Under the pieces are notes generated by a model that searched no databases, was not told where the DNA came from, and worked only from the letters and a program-made list of their open reading frames with translations. The translations under genes were made by a program, and so were the position numbers. From Pseudomonas pudica (GTDB taxonomy: Bacteria; Pseudomonadota; Gammaproteobacteria; Pseudomonadales; Pseudomonadaceae), in the NCBI RefSeq assembly GCF_015680405.1, contig NZ_JADLJS010000013.1, positions 55,384-119,383 of the forward strand: 64,000 nucleotides of DNA, in the 5' to 3' direction. Every line of letters starts with the position of its first letter. The first letter of the stretch is position 1. Below are positions 26,138 to 37,333 of the stretch, in pieces.

Positions 26138-26197
26138 GGTTCCTCCTCGTCGCCAGACCGGTCGTCGACGATGCCGGCCCGGCATGGGTTGAGAGCA

Positions 26198-26656
26198 TCA
26201 GCTGAGCTCACGCACTTCGGCGCGCGGCACCAGCTTCAGATATTGCTCCATGCTCATGTGAATCAGATGATCATGATCACCTGCCTCCAGATAGACATCG
26301 CCTTGGCGGGTAAGACTCGAATCAAGCAGCATCTTTATCTGGTAGGCATCGCCGAGCGCCGGCACGGCACCGCGCTCGCAGTCACCGAACAGGCTCGGCA
26401 GGCCGCTTTCACGGGTCAGTTGCCAGGCCCCGGACATGCGCACCTTGGTCATGTCCAGATGCCGGTTGGCCGGTAGCACGGCCATGATGTAGTTGCCATG
26501 ACGGTCATCGAGCATCACCGACTTGGCGACCCGCTCGGCGGGTACGCCGGCCGTACGGGCCGACTCCAGGCTGGTGGCTGAATGGGGATGGGGAATGATG
26601 TCGTAATCGCAGTTGGCCTTGTCCAGGCGATCCTGCAGGGTCTTTGCCATACGCAT
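26198..26656 (-). CDS. YbaK/ProX-type aminoacyl-tRNA deacylase
   Basis: A 152-residue YbaK/EbsC-domain protein. This family hydrolyses mischarged aminoacyl-tRNAs. The pattern DYDIIPHPHSATSLESARTA, the conserved lysine in RVAKSVMLDD, and the later GDAYQIKMLLDSSL fit the family. The start at 26656 lies six bases after GGAGG. Confidence 0.85.
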   Translation of the reverse strand: MRMAKTLQDRLDKANCDYDIIPHPHSATSLESARTAGVPAERVAKSVMLDDRHGNYIMAVLPANRHLDMTKVRMSGAWQLTRESGLPSLFGDCERGAVPALGDAYQIKMLLDSSLTRQGDVYLEAGDHDHLIHMSMEQYLKLVPRAEVRELS

Positions 26657-26754
26657 GATGCACCTCCGGTTTCGCCCCCCAATTTCCAATTTTAGGCCGG
26701 GTACCAGCAGGCAGGGCTAAACTTGTGCAATAGAGGCAAACGAGGTGACGACAG

Positions 26755-28101
26755 GTGATCACCCGCTGCTGGCGCTGGCTGTTGCTGCTGTTGCTGCTTG
26801 GTATCACGCCAGGTGGTCAGGGAGCGCCCGGCTCAGTCTGGGTGCTGGACATCGATGACGCCATCGGCCCGGCGAGCGCTGACTACCTGGTGCGCAGCCT
26901 CGACCAGGCCAAAGCGCAGGGCGCGCAGCTGGTGGTAGTCCGCATGGACACTCCAGGCGGCCTCGACAGCGCCATGCGCCAGATGATCAAGGCGATTCTC
27001 GCCAGCCCCGTGCCAGTCGCAACTTTCGTCGCCCCCAGTGGGGCCCGCGCCGCCAGCGCCGGTACTTATATTCTCTATGCCAGCCATGTCGCGGCCATGG
27101 CGCCCGGTACCAACCTAGGTGCCGCCACGCCCGTGCAGATCGGCGCCCCACCAGGCACCCCCAAGGACGACAAGGCCAAAGGCAGTGGTGACCAAACCCT
27201 CGCGCGCAAGCAGGTCAACGATGCGGCGGCCTACATTCGTGGCCTCGCGCAGCTGCGTGGACGAAATGCCGACTGGGCGGAGAAGGCCGTGCGCGAGGCG
27301 GTCAGCCTCTCCGCCAGCGAGGCATTGCGGCTCGACGTTATCGACCTTGTGGCCGATGACCTGCCCGACCTGCTACGCAAACTCGATGGCAAGAATCTCA
27401 CTGTCGCTGGCCAGCCCTTGCAACTGCAGACGGCCGGCGCCAGCCTGGTCGAACATCTACCGGACTGGCGCACACGGGTACTGGCGGTCATCACCAACCC
27501 CAGCGTGGCGCTGATCCTGATCATGATCGGCGTGTACGGCCTGCTGTTCGAATTCATGAACCCCGGCTCTACGGTGGGCGGCGTGGTCGGCGGCATCTGC
27601 CTGCTGCTGGCGCTGTATGCCCTGCAACTACTGCCGGTGAGCTTCGCCGGGGTGGCGCTGATATTGCTCGGTATCGCCTTCATGATCGCCGAAGCCTTCC
27701 TGCCCAGTTTCGGCGTGGTCGGCTTTGGCGGCATCGTCGCCTTTGTGGTCGGTGCGCTGATCCTGATCGACACTGATGCGCCTGGTTTCGGCATCCCGCT
27801 GGCCCTGATCGGCACACTGGCGGTGCTATCGGCGCTGCTGATCGGTGGTGTGCTGAGCATGGCCCTCAAGGCCCGGCGACGGGCGCTGGTCAGCGGTGAC
27901 GCCGGCCTGGTCGGGAGCCTGGTCACCGTCACCCAAGTAATGGCGGGCAATCCGTTCTGTGGCTTTGTACTGGCCCAGGGCGAGCAATGGCAGGCGCAGT
28001 GTGCAACGCCACTGCAAGCGGGCCAGAACGTGCGGGTGACTGCGCGCCATGGCGTCATGCTGGAAGTGAGCGCCGCCGCGCCCGCGGCGCAAGGAGAATG
28101 A
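26755..28101 (+). CDS. NfeD-family membrane serine protease
   Basis: A 448-residue protein with GTG start and signal peptide. Residues about 25-230 are a ClpP/SppA-like protease domain ([18 protein letters not shown], nucleophile serine in [11 protein letters not shown], lysine in [13 protein letters not shown]). Four to five membrane segments follow, and the end is a small OB-fold NfeD domain. The partner stomatin gene starts three bases later, the standard NfeD-slipin pair thought to act in membrane-protein quality control. Confidence 0.9.
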   Translation: MITRCWRWLLLLLLLGITPGGQGAPGSVWVLDIDDAIGPASADYLVRSLDQAKAQGAQLVVVRMDTPGGLDSAMRQMIKAILASPVPVATFVAPSGARAASAGTYILYASHVAAMAPGTNLGAATPVQIGAPPGTPKDDKAKGSGDQTLARKQVNDAAAYIRGLAQLRGRNADWAEKAVREAVSLSASEALRLDVIDLVADDLPDLLRKLDGKNLTVAGQPLQLQTAGASLVEHLPDWRTRVLAVITNPSVALILIMIGVYGLLFEFMNPGSTVGGVVGGICLLLALYALQLLPVSFAGVALILLGIAFMIAEAFLPSFGVVGFGGIVAFVVGALILIDTDAPGFGIPLALIGTLAVLSALLIGGVLSMALKARRRALVSGDAGLVGSLVTVTQVMAGNPFCGFVLAQGEQWQAQCATPLQAGQNVRVTARHGVMLEVSAAAPAAQGE

Positions 28102-28103
28102 CC

Positions 28104-28856
28104 ATGTTCATCCAATTGGGCTTCGGCGCGGTGCTGATCGTGCTGATGATGCTGTTGCTGTCGGCGTTCCGCATCCTGCGTGAATACGAGCGCGGCGTGG
28201 TGTTCCAACTGGGGCGCTTCTGGCAGGTGAAGGGACCGGGGCTGATCCTGTTGATCCCGGTGATCCAGCAAATGGTGCGGGTCGACCTGCGCACCGTGGT
28301 GCTGGATGTACCACCGCAGGATGTGATCACCCGCGACAACGTCTCGGTCAAGGTCAACGCCGTGCTGTACTTTCGCGTGCTCGACCCGCAGAAGGCGATC
28401 ATCCAGGTCGAGGATTTCCTCGTGGCGACCAGCCAGCTGGCCCAGACCACACTGCGCGCGGTGCTCGGCAAGCACGAACTGGATGAACTGTTGGCCGAAC
28501 GCGAGCAGCTGAACTCGGACATTCGCCAGGTGCTGGATGCACAGACCGATGCCTGGGGTATCAAGGTGGCCAACGTCGAGATCAAGCACGTCGACCTCAA
28601 CGAATCGATGGTGCGTGCCATCGCCCGCCAGGCCGAGGCTGAGCGTGAACGGCGAGCCAAGGTGATCCATGCCGAGGGTGAGTTACAGGCGTCGGAGAAG
28701 CTTATGCAGGCAGCGCAGATGCTGAGCAAGGAGCCGGGAGCGATGCAGTTGCGTTACATGCAGACGTTGGGGACGATTGCCGGGGACAAGAGCTCGACTA
28801 TCGTCTTTCCGCTGCCGGTGGATTTGCTCAAGGGGTTGGTGGACAAGCAGAAATAG
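28104..28856 (+). CDS. SPFH/stomatin-like protein (slipin)
   Basis: A 250-residue slipin with an N-terminal membrane hairpin (residues 4-22) and SPFH domain ([40 protein letters not shown]), followed by a coiled-coil rich in [12 protein letters not shown]. The start at 28104 has AAGGAG seven bases before it; ATG at 28098, overlapping the nfeD stop, is the alternative. It is the probable partner of the NfeD protease. Confidence 0.9.
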   Translation: MFIQLGFGAVLIVLMMLLLSAFRILREYERGVVFQLGRFWQVKGPGLILLIPVIQQMVRVDLRTVVLDVPPQDVITRDNVSVKVNAVLYFRVLDPQKAIIQVEDFLVATSQLAQTTLRAVLGKHELDELLAEREQLNSDIRQVLDAQTDAWGIKVANVEIKHVDLNESMVRAIARQAEAERERRAKVIHAEGELQASEKLMQAAQMLSKEPGAMQLRYMQTLGTIAGDKSSTIVFPLPVDLLKGLVDKQK

Positions 28857-28858
28857 GG

Positions 28859-28922
28859 CAGGCCGCTACGCAATCCCTGCAGGAGCGGCCTTGTATCGCG
28901 ATGGGCTGCAAAGCAGACCTCG
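28859..28922. repeat. REP unit, AGGAGCGGCCTTGT-type family
   Basis: One unit, TGCAGGAGCGGCCTTGTATC followed by GCGATGGGCTGCAAAGCAG, lies between convergent genes. Confidence 0.75.
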
Positions 28923-28928
28923 GGCCTA

Positions 28929-29561
28929 TCAGACAGGCGCGCGGCGCAGGGTCGCCAGGAAGGTGGCGGCACCAATGAACAACCCGGCGAACGTCCGGTT
29001 CAAACGCTTCTGCTGCTTGGGCGTACGCAGCAAGCGCAACACCCGCGCAGCCAACCCGGTATACCCCGCCATCACCAGCATATCCACGGTGACCATGGTC
29101 ACGGTGATCGCCACATACTGCGGCAGCAGCGGTTCATGCGGGTTGATGAACTGCGGCAGCACCGCCAGCATGAACACCAGTGCCTTGGGGTTGCTGACGT
29201 TGACCAGGAAGCCACGGAACACCAGGCTCAGCGGTTTACCGATCGGGCGCACGGCGGATTCATCACTCATGTCCATCGGCAAGGCTCGCCATTGCTTGTA
29301 GGCCAGGTAGACAAGATAGGCGACGCCGAACCATTTGATGATCTGGAAGGCCGTGGCCGAGGCGGCCAGGATGGCGCCGACGCCGGCGGCAATGATGGCG
29401 ATCTGCACGATCAGGCCCAGTTGCAGGCCCAGGGCGTTCCAGTAACCACGCCAGAAGCCGTATTGCAGGCCGCTGGACATCGAGGCAATCGCCCCGGCAC
29501 CGGGTGAAAGGCTGATCACCCAACAGGCGGCAAAGAAGCCCAACCACACTTCCATCGACAT
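28929..29561 (-). CDS. LysE/RhtB-family amino-acid exporter
   Basis: A 210-residue inner-membrane protein with about five to six hydrophobic segments and the LysE family opening (VISLSPGAGAIASMSSGLQYG) and NVSNPKALVFMLAVLPQF. Such transporters export amino acids or homoserine lactones; the substrate is not predictable. The start at 29561 (ATG) follows GAGGTGTGTG; GTG at 29564 is an alternative. Confidence 0.88.
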   Translation of the reverse strand: MSMEVWLGFFAACWVISLSPGAGAIASMSSGLQYGFWRGYWNALGLQLGLIVQIAIIAAGVGAILAASATAFQIIKWFGVAYLVYLAYKQWRALPMDMSDESAVRPIGKPLSLVFRGFLVNVSNPKALVFMLAVLPQFINPHEPLLPQYVAITVTMVTVDMLVMAGYTGLAARVLRLLRTPKQQKRLNRTFAGLFIGAATFLATLRRAPV

Positions 29562-29678
29562 CACACACCTCGCTCGAACATATGTTGCAAAACGTTAAGC
29601 TAAGGTGTTGGTGAAAAAATAACCAGTAAATTTTGCAGGTTTTGTTCTGCCTGTACCCGCGAAGAGGCCGTTGCAAAT

Positions 29679-30265
29679 TCAGTCAACCTCGACAGGCGAC
29701 TCTTTGTGCATGGACTGCACCTCAGCCCCGCGCCAGCGCCGTACCGACTTCTGGAAGAACTGGCTATTGGGCACCTGCACCAGCGCCCCGCCCGCCTCGG
29801 GCATTTCCATCAGGGTCGTGAACAGCAGGTTGATGGCAATCACCCGGCCCTTGACGCCCGGCTTGTCCAGGGTGTCGACCAGTTCGACCACGTCACCGAT
29901 ACGAAACGGCCCTACGGTGAAGATCAGCACGGCGCACAGCAGGTTGGACAGCACGCTCCACATGGCGAAGAAGGCCACCGCCGCCACCGCGACGAAGCCG
30001 GACAGTGCTGTCCACAGCACAGTCGCCGACACACCCAGGCGCTCCAGCACGAACAGCAACGCGCTGCCCATGATCAGCCAGCGCAGGCCGCCACGCACCG
30101 GTACCAGCAGCTCCGGCGGCAACGGGTAACGCTGGCTCAGGCGACTCAGACCGCGTGCAACGATGCGCTGCAGGACGAAGGCCGCTACCAGGATCAACAG
30201 GATCTGCAAGCCCAACCAGAAAGTGTCCATCCATTGCCCTGGCAGCAGCGAACGCAGTTCCTCCA

Positions 30266-30266
<1 letters not shown>
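29679..30266 (-). CDS. MscS-family mechanosensitive channel
   Basis: A 195-residue short MscS protein with three to four membrane segments and the pore-to-beta-domain region (FFAMWSVLSNLLCAVLIFTV, then GPFRIGDVVELVDT). It is smaller than E. coli MscS (286), lacking most of the C-terminal cage. Its start shares one base with the ABC-F stop (TGATG). Confidence 0.88.
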
Positions 30267-32176
<1,910 letters not shown>

Positions 32177-32226
32177 GATGGTCGCGGAGTCTACCAGCTT
32201 CCTCGGCCCATAGCGCGAGTGGAACC

Positions 32227-32709
32227 ATGCACACCGACCTGTGGAATCACGCCCTGGCCCTGTACGCCAGGCCCGGCGTAGAAGCCGCCTGCCTAGAACT
32301 GCAGGCGCTGGGTGGCGATGTCTGTCTGCTGCTGTGCGCAACCTGGCTGCAGGTGCGTGGCGTGGCCGTGCGAGAGCAACGCGTGACAGTATTGCGCGAG
32401 ATTACCGAGCCCTGGCAGCGCGACGTGATCAAGCCATTGCGCTGCTTGCGCCAACAGTGGCAAGCAGCAGCGCAAAGTGATGCGCAGCTGGCGGTGTTGC
32501 GTGAGCAGGTGAAGGTATTGGAATTACAGGCCGAGAAGGCCTTGCTGGAGCGCCTGCAGGAGCGTTCGCGACAGTGGCCGGTTGGCGCCCATGAGCCCAC
32601 GGATGGCTGGCTGGCCCGGCTGGCGCCGGACCAGGCCCGCCACCACGACGCGCTGGTTGAGTTGCGCGTCGCGGCGGCAGCGCTTCAGGACGCCGAAGAC
32701 GGTGCCTGA
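32227..32709 (+). CDS. TIGR02444-family conserved protein
   Basis: A 160-residue protein starting MHTDLWNHALALYARPGVEA, matching the TIGR02444 pattern (LWxFAxxxYxxxGVxxxCLxLQ). Function is unknown. Its 3' end overlaps the algP 3' end by 25 bases, tail to tail. It is divergent from the ABC-F gene. Confidence 0.82.
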   Translation: MHTDLWNHALALYARPGVEAACLELQALGGDVCLLLCATWLQVRGVAVREQRVTVLREITEPWQRDVIKPLRCLRQQWQAAAQSDAQLAVLREQVKVLELQAEKALLERLQERSRQWPVGAHEPTDGWLARLAPDQARHHDALVELRVAAAALQDAEDGA

Positions 32710-33638
32710 ACCGGGTTGCTGGCAGGTGCCGATGGCGCTACCGAAGCTGCCGGCGTGGCCGAGTTGGTCGCAGCGGCTGGAGTGCTGGCGGCTGGCGTAG
32801 CTGGTTTGGCTTCGGCTGGCTTGCTGGCAACAGGCTTGGCAGTTGCTGGTTTGGCAGCCGTACGTGCTGGGGCCTTGGCAGCAGCGGGTTTCGCGGCCGG
32901 CTTGGCGGCAGCGGGCTTGGCTGCAGGCTTGGCAGCGGCAGTGGCCTTGGCGGCTGGCTTGGCTGCAGGTTTGGCAGCAGCAGTGGCCTTGGTGGCTGGC
33001 TTGGCCGCAGGTTTGGCAGCAGCACTGGCCTTGGCGGCTGGCTTGGCTGCAGGTTTGGCAGCAGCACTGGCCTTGGCGGCTGGCTTGGCTGCAGGTTTGG
33101 CAGCGGCAGTGGCCCTGGCGGCTGGCTTGGCTGCAGGTTTGGCAGCGGCAGTGGCCCTGGCGGCTGGCTTGGCTGCAGGTTTCGCTGCAGCAGCCTTGGT
33201 GACGGGTTTGGCGGCTGCCGGTTTGGAGGTCTTGGCAGCACGCTGGTCAAGCGCCTTGGCTGCAGCTTCGCGAACCTTGCCTACACCTTGGGCCAGCTTG
33301 AGGCTGTCCTGCGCATCGCGCTTGAGTTGCTGAATATAAGAACGAGTCTGGGTTTGACGTTCCTTGAGGGAATCGAGCAGTTCTTCAAGTTCGCCAATGG
33401 CTTTTTGCGCCTTGGTCTGCGCCTTGGCTTTACCTGCCTTGGCCGCGTCTTGCAGTTTCAGGCGACCGTTGTGCAGTTTTTCCTGGGCCTTGCCACGCTG
33501 CTTTTCCAACTTGGCCAGCAGTTTTTCCGCATCAGCCAGCGCTTGCGAGCAGGCATCTTCCAAGTGTTCGAGCAAGCTGCCCGAAAGTTGCTGGAGCAGG
33601 TGTAACGGCGTGCTTACTGGCTTCTTTTTAGCCGACAT
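32685..33638 (-). CDS. algP: AlgP (AlgR3) histone-like DNA-binding protein
   Basis: A 317-residue protein. Residues 1-130 are a charged coiled-coil region; the rest is a long lysine/alanine/proline tail of repeated KPAAKPAA units resembling histone H1. In P. aeruginosa AlgP affects alginate gene transcription by binding DNA. The tail is encoded by 42-base tandem repeats. Gene neighbours algQ, dsbB and hem match the Pseudomonas alg/hem locus. Confidence 0.92.
   Translation of the reverse strand: MSAKKKPVSTPLHLLQQLSGSLLEHLEDACSQALADAEKLLAKLEKQRGKAQEKLHNGRLKLQDAAKAGKAKAQTKAQKAIGELEELLDSLKERQTQTRSYIQQLKRDAQDSLKLAQGVGKVREAAAKALDQRAAKTSKPAAAKPVTKAAAAKPAAKPAARATAAAKPAAKPAARATAAAKPAAKPAAKASAAAKPAAKPAAKASAAAKPAAKPATKATAAAKPAAKPAAKATAAAKPAAKPAAAKPAAKPAAAKAPARTAAKPATAKPVASKPAEAKPATPAASTPAAATNSATPAASVAPSAPASNPVQAPSSAS
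32917..33183. repeat. 42-base tandem repeats within algP
   Basis: Six full 42-base units (starting TTGGCTGCAGGTTTGGCAGC on the + strand) plus a partial seventh. The copies at 33085-33126 and 33127-33168 are identical. Each encodes 14 residues of the KPAAKPAA(K/R)A(T/S)AA tail. Number of copies probably varies between strains. Confidence 0.95.
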
Positions 33639-34017
33639 GGTTTACCTCCTGGCTGACGAGATTGCGGCTCATACTATGCTTCTGCTGCTACCGCCGCTAG
33701 GGCATGTTGACAGTATTGTTTACGCCGCGTTGCATGCCTGGGCAAAGTTGTTATCTTGCAGCTCCGAGCAAGTGTAGTTGCTGAATAAATCATTGCTGAT
33801 ATTTGGCAATTATCTGTATTGCACATCCGTCTGTAGGAGCGGCCTTGTGTCGCGATGGGCTGCGGAGCAGCCCCTGGGTTTCAGCACCACCGCAGATATT
33901 GCCGGGGCTGCTTCGCAGCCCTGTCGCGACAAAAGGCCGCTCCTACAAGGACAGCGAGCACACAATACAAAACTGAACACTGGCATACTTCCCCGCTCAT
34001 TGGCGCAGGAACTGACC
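33639..34017. other. Intergenic region between algP and the FKBP gene
   Basis: 379 bases without a gene. It holds the divergent promoters of algP and the FKBP gene (not resolved) and a REP pair at 33831-33953. An ATG with an in-frame run exists at 33778 but crosses the REP and has no ribosome-binding site. Confidence 0.6.
33831..33953. repeat. REP pair, AGGAGCGGCCTTGT-type family
   Basis: TGTAGGAGCGGCCTTGTGTC plus GCGATGGGCTGCGGAGCAGC is inverted as GCTGCTTCGCAGCCCTGTCG plus CGACAAAAGGCCGCTCCTAC. Unusually it lies upstream of a gene (FKBP) rather than between convergent ends. Confidence 0.88.
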
Positions 34018-34656
34018 ATGCCTCGATATCTTGTTTTAGGTTTATGCCTGCTGGCACCCATCGCCCTGGCCGACAGCGAAGAACATGACCTCGCCTACAG
34101 CATCGGCGCCAGCCTGGGTGAGCGGCTGCGCCAGGATATGCCGGGCCTGCAGCTGGATGCGCTGGTAGAAGGCCTGCGCCAGTCCTACCAGGGGCAACCG
34201 CTGAAACTCGAAAAGGCACGCATGCAGGCCTTGCTCCAGCAACAGGAAGCGCAGGAAGGCGATGCCGCCATCCAGAAACTTCAAGCTGCCGAAACACGCT
34301 TCATGGCCAACGAGCGTGGTCGCCATGGCGTACATGAACTACCGGAGGGCGTGCTCTACAGCGAACTGCAAGCAGGTATGGGCGCGCAGCCCAAAGCCGG
34401 TGGCAAGGTGCAGGTGCGCTACGTGGGCAGGCTGCCAGACGGTTCGGTGTTCGACCAGAACCAGACGCCCCAGTGGTTCAGCCTGGACTCGGTAATCGAA
34501 GGGTGGCAGGTGGCCTTGCCAAAGATGCGCACCGGCGCCAAATGGCGCCTGGTGATTCCCTCAGCGCAAGCTTATGGCGCCGAGGGCGCGGGCGACCTTA
34601 TAGAACCCTATACACCCTTGGTGTTCGAGATCGAACTGCTGGCGGTTGGCGACTGA
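34018..34656 (+). CDS. FKBP-type peptidyl-prolyl isomerase, exported
   Basis: A 212-residue protein with signal peptide (MPRYLVLGLCLLAPIALADS), an FKBP-N dimerisation helix region (residues 20-100) and an FKBP domain (VQVRYVGRLPDGSVFDQ; IEGWQVALPKMRTGAKWRLV; LVFEIELLAV). It resembles FkpA/Mip periplasmic folding factors. The start at 34018 follows CAGGAACTGACC and gives the signal peptide. Its stop lies within a GGTTGGC/GCCAACC stem (34644-34664) shared with the end of convergent algQ. Confidence 0.9.
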   Translation: MPRYLVLGLCLLAPIALADSEEHDLAYSIGASLGERLRQDMPGLQLDALVEGLRQSYQGQPLKLEKARMQALLQQQEAQEGDAAIQKLQAAETRFMANERGRHGVHELPEGVLYSELQAGMGAQPKAGGKVQVRYVGRLPDGSVFDQNQTPQWFSLDSVIEGWQVALPKMRTGAKWRLVIPSAQAYGAEGAGDLIEPYTPLVFEIELLAVGD

Positions 34657-34665
34657 CGCCAACCC

Positions 34666-35136
34666 TCAGGCCTGGACCGCGCCTTCTTCCTTGTGCGCGT
34701 TGTGCAACACTTCGATCAGGCAGTCTTCCAGTTCGAAGCGCTCGTGCAGCAGGCCACCCAGCTTGCCCAGCTTTTCGGCAAAGCGTTCGGTGTCCTTGCA
34801 CTCACCCTTGGCGCAATGGTCATTGAAGGCCAGTGCGATCTGCGTACTGTCGTTGATCCGTGGGTTGATCTCTTCCGCCAGCTTCAGCGCCTTCTGGTCG
34901 CCGAAGGCCTTGGCCTCACTGACCAACTGCTCGCAGACTTCGAAATGCCACGCCGAAACGTAGTCCACAAGGAGCGCGCAAAACTCCCCGTTCGTGTCCT
35001 TGTCGGCGAAGGCCGGCCTGGCATCGCGCAGTGCGCGGAAAGCCTGCACCAGTTCCTGGCGCTCCTCCAGCCAGCGGTCGATCAGTTTGTGAACCCCACC
35101 CCAGCGTTCCTGAGCGTTCTGACAACTATCGAGCAT
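34666..35136 (-). CDS. algQ: Rsd/AlgQ anti-sigma-70 regulator
   Basis: A 156-residue Rsd/AlgQ family protein that binds sigma-70 region 4. Typical features are WLEERQELVQAF, CALLVDYVSAWHFEVCEQL and the acidic/histidine-rich end DCLIEVLHNAHKEE. In Pseudomonas it influences alginate and siderophore genes. The start at 35136 follows GAAGAGATCGCC. It is downstream of dsbB on the same strand with a 230-base gap. Confidence 0.93.
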   Translation of the reverse strand: MLDSCQNAQERWGGVHKLIDRWLEERQELVQAFRALRDARPAFADKDTNGEFCALLVDYVSAWHFEVCEQLVSEAKAFGDQKALKLAEEINPRINDSTQIALAFNDHCAKGECKDTERFAEKLGKLGGLLHERFELEDCLIEVLHNAHKEEGAVQA

Positions 35137-35366
35137 GGCGATCTCTTCCCTTCTGGGTAGATGCCGCTGCACCTCGCACCACGACCGTGCAGCACAAAGG
35201 TGACATCAGCAGGCGGCATCGAGCAGTTGTGTTTTCGGTATGCGTGCTGGGAGATTATTCCCGCGCGTGCTGCCCTTCAAGGTACGCAGCGGACAAAGTT
35301 CATACAAGTGTTTAATACCCTGTTACACGGCCATTGGTCGTGCCAATGGTGCAACCTTGCGCCAGG

Positions 35367-35873
35367 TCATGTTCTCGCCAGTGTGCGGAAACGATACGCC
35401 AGCAGGCAACTCAAGGGCAGTACCGCCAGCAGCAGGAAGGCCAGCAGGCTCCACTCGGGCAGGGTCAGGTCGAGAAAGCTCCAGGTCAGCGAGTTGCAAT
35501 CCGGCCCACCGAACAACAATTGCCGAGCCGCCTCGCCCCAGGATTGCTCGAACAGCCGCCCGAGCGGCACAGGGCAGACAGAGATGGCCCCGTCATCCCC
35601 TTGTAACCAGACATGTCGCGCTGCCAGCAACGCCCCAGCCAGGGAACACCCCAGCGTTGCCCGCGCGTAACAGCGAATGCCCGCCGTACCCGGTGCGTGC
35701 AGCACCGCCGCCAGGCACAGCAGCGCGTATACGCCCAGCAGCAGCCGCTGGCTGAAACACAACGGGCAGGGCACCAGGCCCAGAACGTTTTCCAGGTGAA
35801 AGGACGCGGCCAGTACCGCCAATGCAGCAAGGCAGGCAGGTAGGAAAAAGGTGCGTAAACGGGCCGGCAACAT
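35367..35873 (-). CDS. dsbB: Disulfide bond formation protein B
   Basis: A 168-residue inner-membrane protein with four membrane segments. The first cysteine pair is CPLC (residues 36-39) and the second pair is C100 in SVCPVPLG and a cysteine in FGGPDCNSLTW, the DsbB arrangement. It reoxidises DsbA and passes electrons to ubiquinone. In Pseudomonas a dsbB copy lies beside algQ/hemY. Confidence 0.92.
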   Translation of the reverse strand: MLPARLRTFFLPACLAALAVLAASFHLENVLGLVPCPLCFSQRLLLGVYALLCLAAVLHAPGTAGIRCYARATLGCSLAGALLAARHVWLQGDDGAISVCPVPLGRLFEQSWGEAARQLLFGGPDCNSLTWSFLDLTLPEWSLLAFLLLAVLPLSCLLAYRFRTLART

Positions 35874-36039
35874 GGGCGGTGAAGGTCCCGGGATAATGAG
35901 GTGGCTTGAAACGGTAGAGGAAAGACGCGCTTTGTTTCAAGGCGCGACAGCAACGACAAGTCGCTGAATCGCGAAGGAAATTTCCAATCATGAAGTAGGA
36001 AATATCTGAAGAAATGGACTGCAGATCTAACTTACATCG

Positions 36040-36086
36040 AAAGAAAAGTTACCCGCCCCCGGGGCCCGCACCTTTGCGCGGGCCCC
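36040..36086 (-). terminator. Candidate terminator after hemY
   Basis: A perfect nine-pair stem GGGGCCCGC (36061-36069) / GCGGGCCCC (36078-36086) lies just past the hemY stop. On the minus strand it is followed about 12 bases later by TTTTCTTTC, so the T-run is displaced; still the likeliest end of the hem operon. Confidence 0.6.
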
Positions 36087-36094
36087 AGGGTAGG

Positions 36095-37333
36095 TCAGGC
36101 GCGTACGCCTTCGGGCAAAGGCAGGGCTAGCAGGCGCTCGTCCAACAGGCCGAGGCCCTCCTGGAACAGCTGGTTGCTGCGCTCTGTTTCGCCAAGGCCG
36201 GCGAGCAGGCGCGCCAGCTCGGCACAGGCCTCGGGGTTGCGCTCCATGCGCAGGCTGCTTTCCAGGTAGTCGCGCGCTTTGCCCCACAGGCGGTTCTGCA
36301 GGCTCAGACGGCCTAGGGTAAGCAGCAGGCTGGCGTCTTGCGGGTGGGCCTTGAGCCAACCTTCGGCAGTTTGCAGCTGGCGCGCAGGGTCATCGCCGCG
36401 CACCAGGCCATACAGGCGGGCCAAGTGGCTTTCGTATTCACGCTTCAGGGCAGTGCGTAGCACTTGTTCGGCTTCGCTCTGGGCGCCCACCTGGCGCAAT
36501 TGCTCGGCATAGGCCAGCACCAGCTGTGGCTCCTGGCGCTGGGCTGCGGTCAGCTGCTGCCAGGCGCGCTCCAGGGCCTGACGGGCACCTTGCGCGTCCT
36601 CGCCACGGGTGGTGGCCAGGCTCAGGTTCTGGCCCCAGGCACGTTGCTCCAGGGCAGCCAGCTCGGCGGCAGGCAGCACCTTGCCCTTGCGCAGGTCGGG
36701 CAGCAGGCGAATCAGTGCCGACCAGTCGCCGCGCTCCAGGTACAGGCGCTGCAGCAAGCGCAGCACCTGACCGTTGTGCGGGTGGCGCTCCTGCATGGCC
36801 AGCAGGGTTTCCAGGGCGCCGTCGCTTTCGCCACGGTCCATCTGCAACTGTGCATGAGTAAGGGCGATAGCCAGTTCCGCTTGCGGCTGGCGCTCCAGGG
36901 CACGTTCAAGCAGGTTGTCGCTGTCCTCGGTTCGGCCTTGCTCGTTGGCAGCACGCGCGGCACCGAGGTAATACAGCAACGGCTGGCGCTCGGCCTCGGC
37001 GGCACGATGCAGATGCCGCTGGGCACTGGCCCAACGGCCCTCGGCGAGGTCCAGTTGGCCCTGCTCGATGGCCAGACGAACGCGCCGGCTGCGATTACGC
37101 CGGGACCACGGGTTGACCACGCCGCTGGAGGTCAGCACCAGGCCGACCAGATAGCGCACCAGCCACAGCAGCAACACCACAGCCAGCAAGCCGGCCAGTG
37201 CCGCCCACAGCCCCGACTGGTAGCGGAAGCTGCCATACGAGATCAGCACGTAGCCGCTGTGCTTGGCGACCGCAATACCCAGCGCCGCGGCGACCACGAT
37301 CGCCAGCACGGCCAGCAGGTAGACACGCTTCAT
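36095..37333 (-). CDS. hemY: HemY, TPR membrane protein of the hem operon
   Basis: A 412-residue protein with two N-terminal membrane segments (residues 3-22 and 40-62) and a large TPR domain (for example RHLHRAAEAERQPLLYYLGA). Despite the name, this proteobacterial HemY is not protoporphyrinogen oxidase; it is a tetratricopeptide protein of unclear role in haem synthesis. It overlaps hemX by ATGA. Confidence 0.92.
   Translation of the reverse strand: MKRVYLLAVLAIVVAAALGIAVAKHSGYVLISYGSFRYQSGLWAALAGLLAVVLLLWLVRYLVGLVLTSSGVVNPWSRRNRSRRVRLAIEQGQLDLAEGRWASAQRHLHRAAEAERQPLLYYLGAARAANEQGRTEDSDNLLERALERQPQAELAIALTHAQLQMDRGESDGALETLLAMQERHPHNGQVLRLLQRLYLERGDWSALIRLLPDLRKGKVLPAAELAALEQRAWGQNLSLATTRGEDAQGARQALERAWQQLTAAQRQEPQLVLAYAEQLRQVGAQSEAEQVLRTALKREYESHLARLYGLVRGDDPARQLQTAEGWLKAHPQDASLLLTLGRLSLQNRLWGKARDYLESSLRMERNPEACAELARLLAGLGETERSNQLFQEGLGLLDERLLALPLPEGVRA

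Noticed and set aside
32917..33183. CRISPR-like regular spacing
   Set aside because: The repeats are contiguous, without unique spacers, and code for the AlgP tail; no cas genes are present.
32716..33333. Alanine/leucine/glycine-rich frame opposite algP
   Set aside because: It simply reflects the complement of the 42-base repeats.
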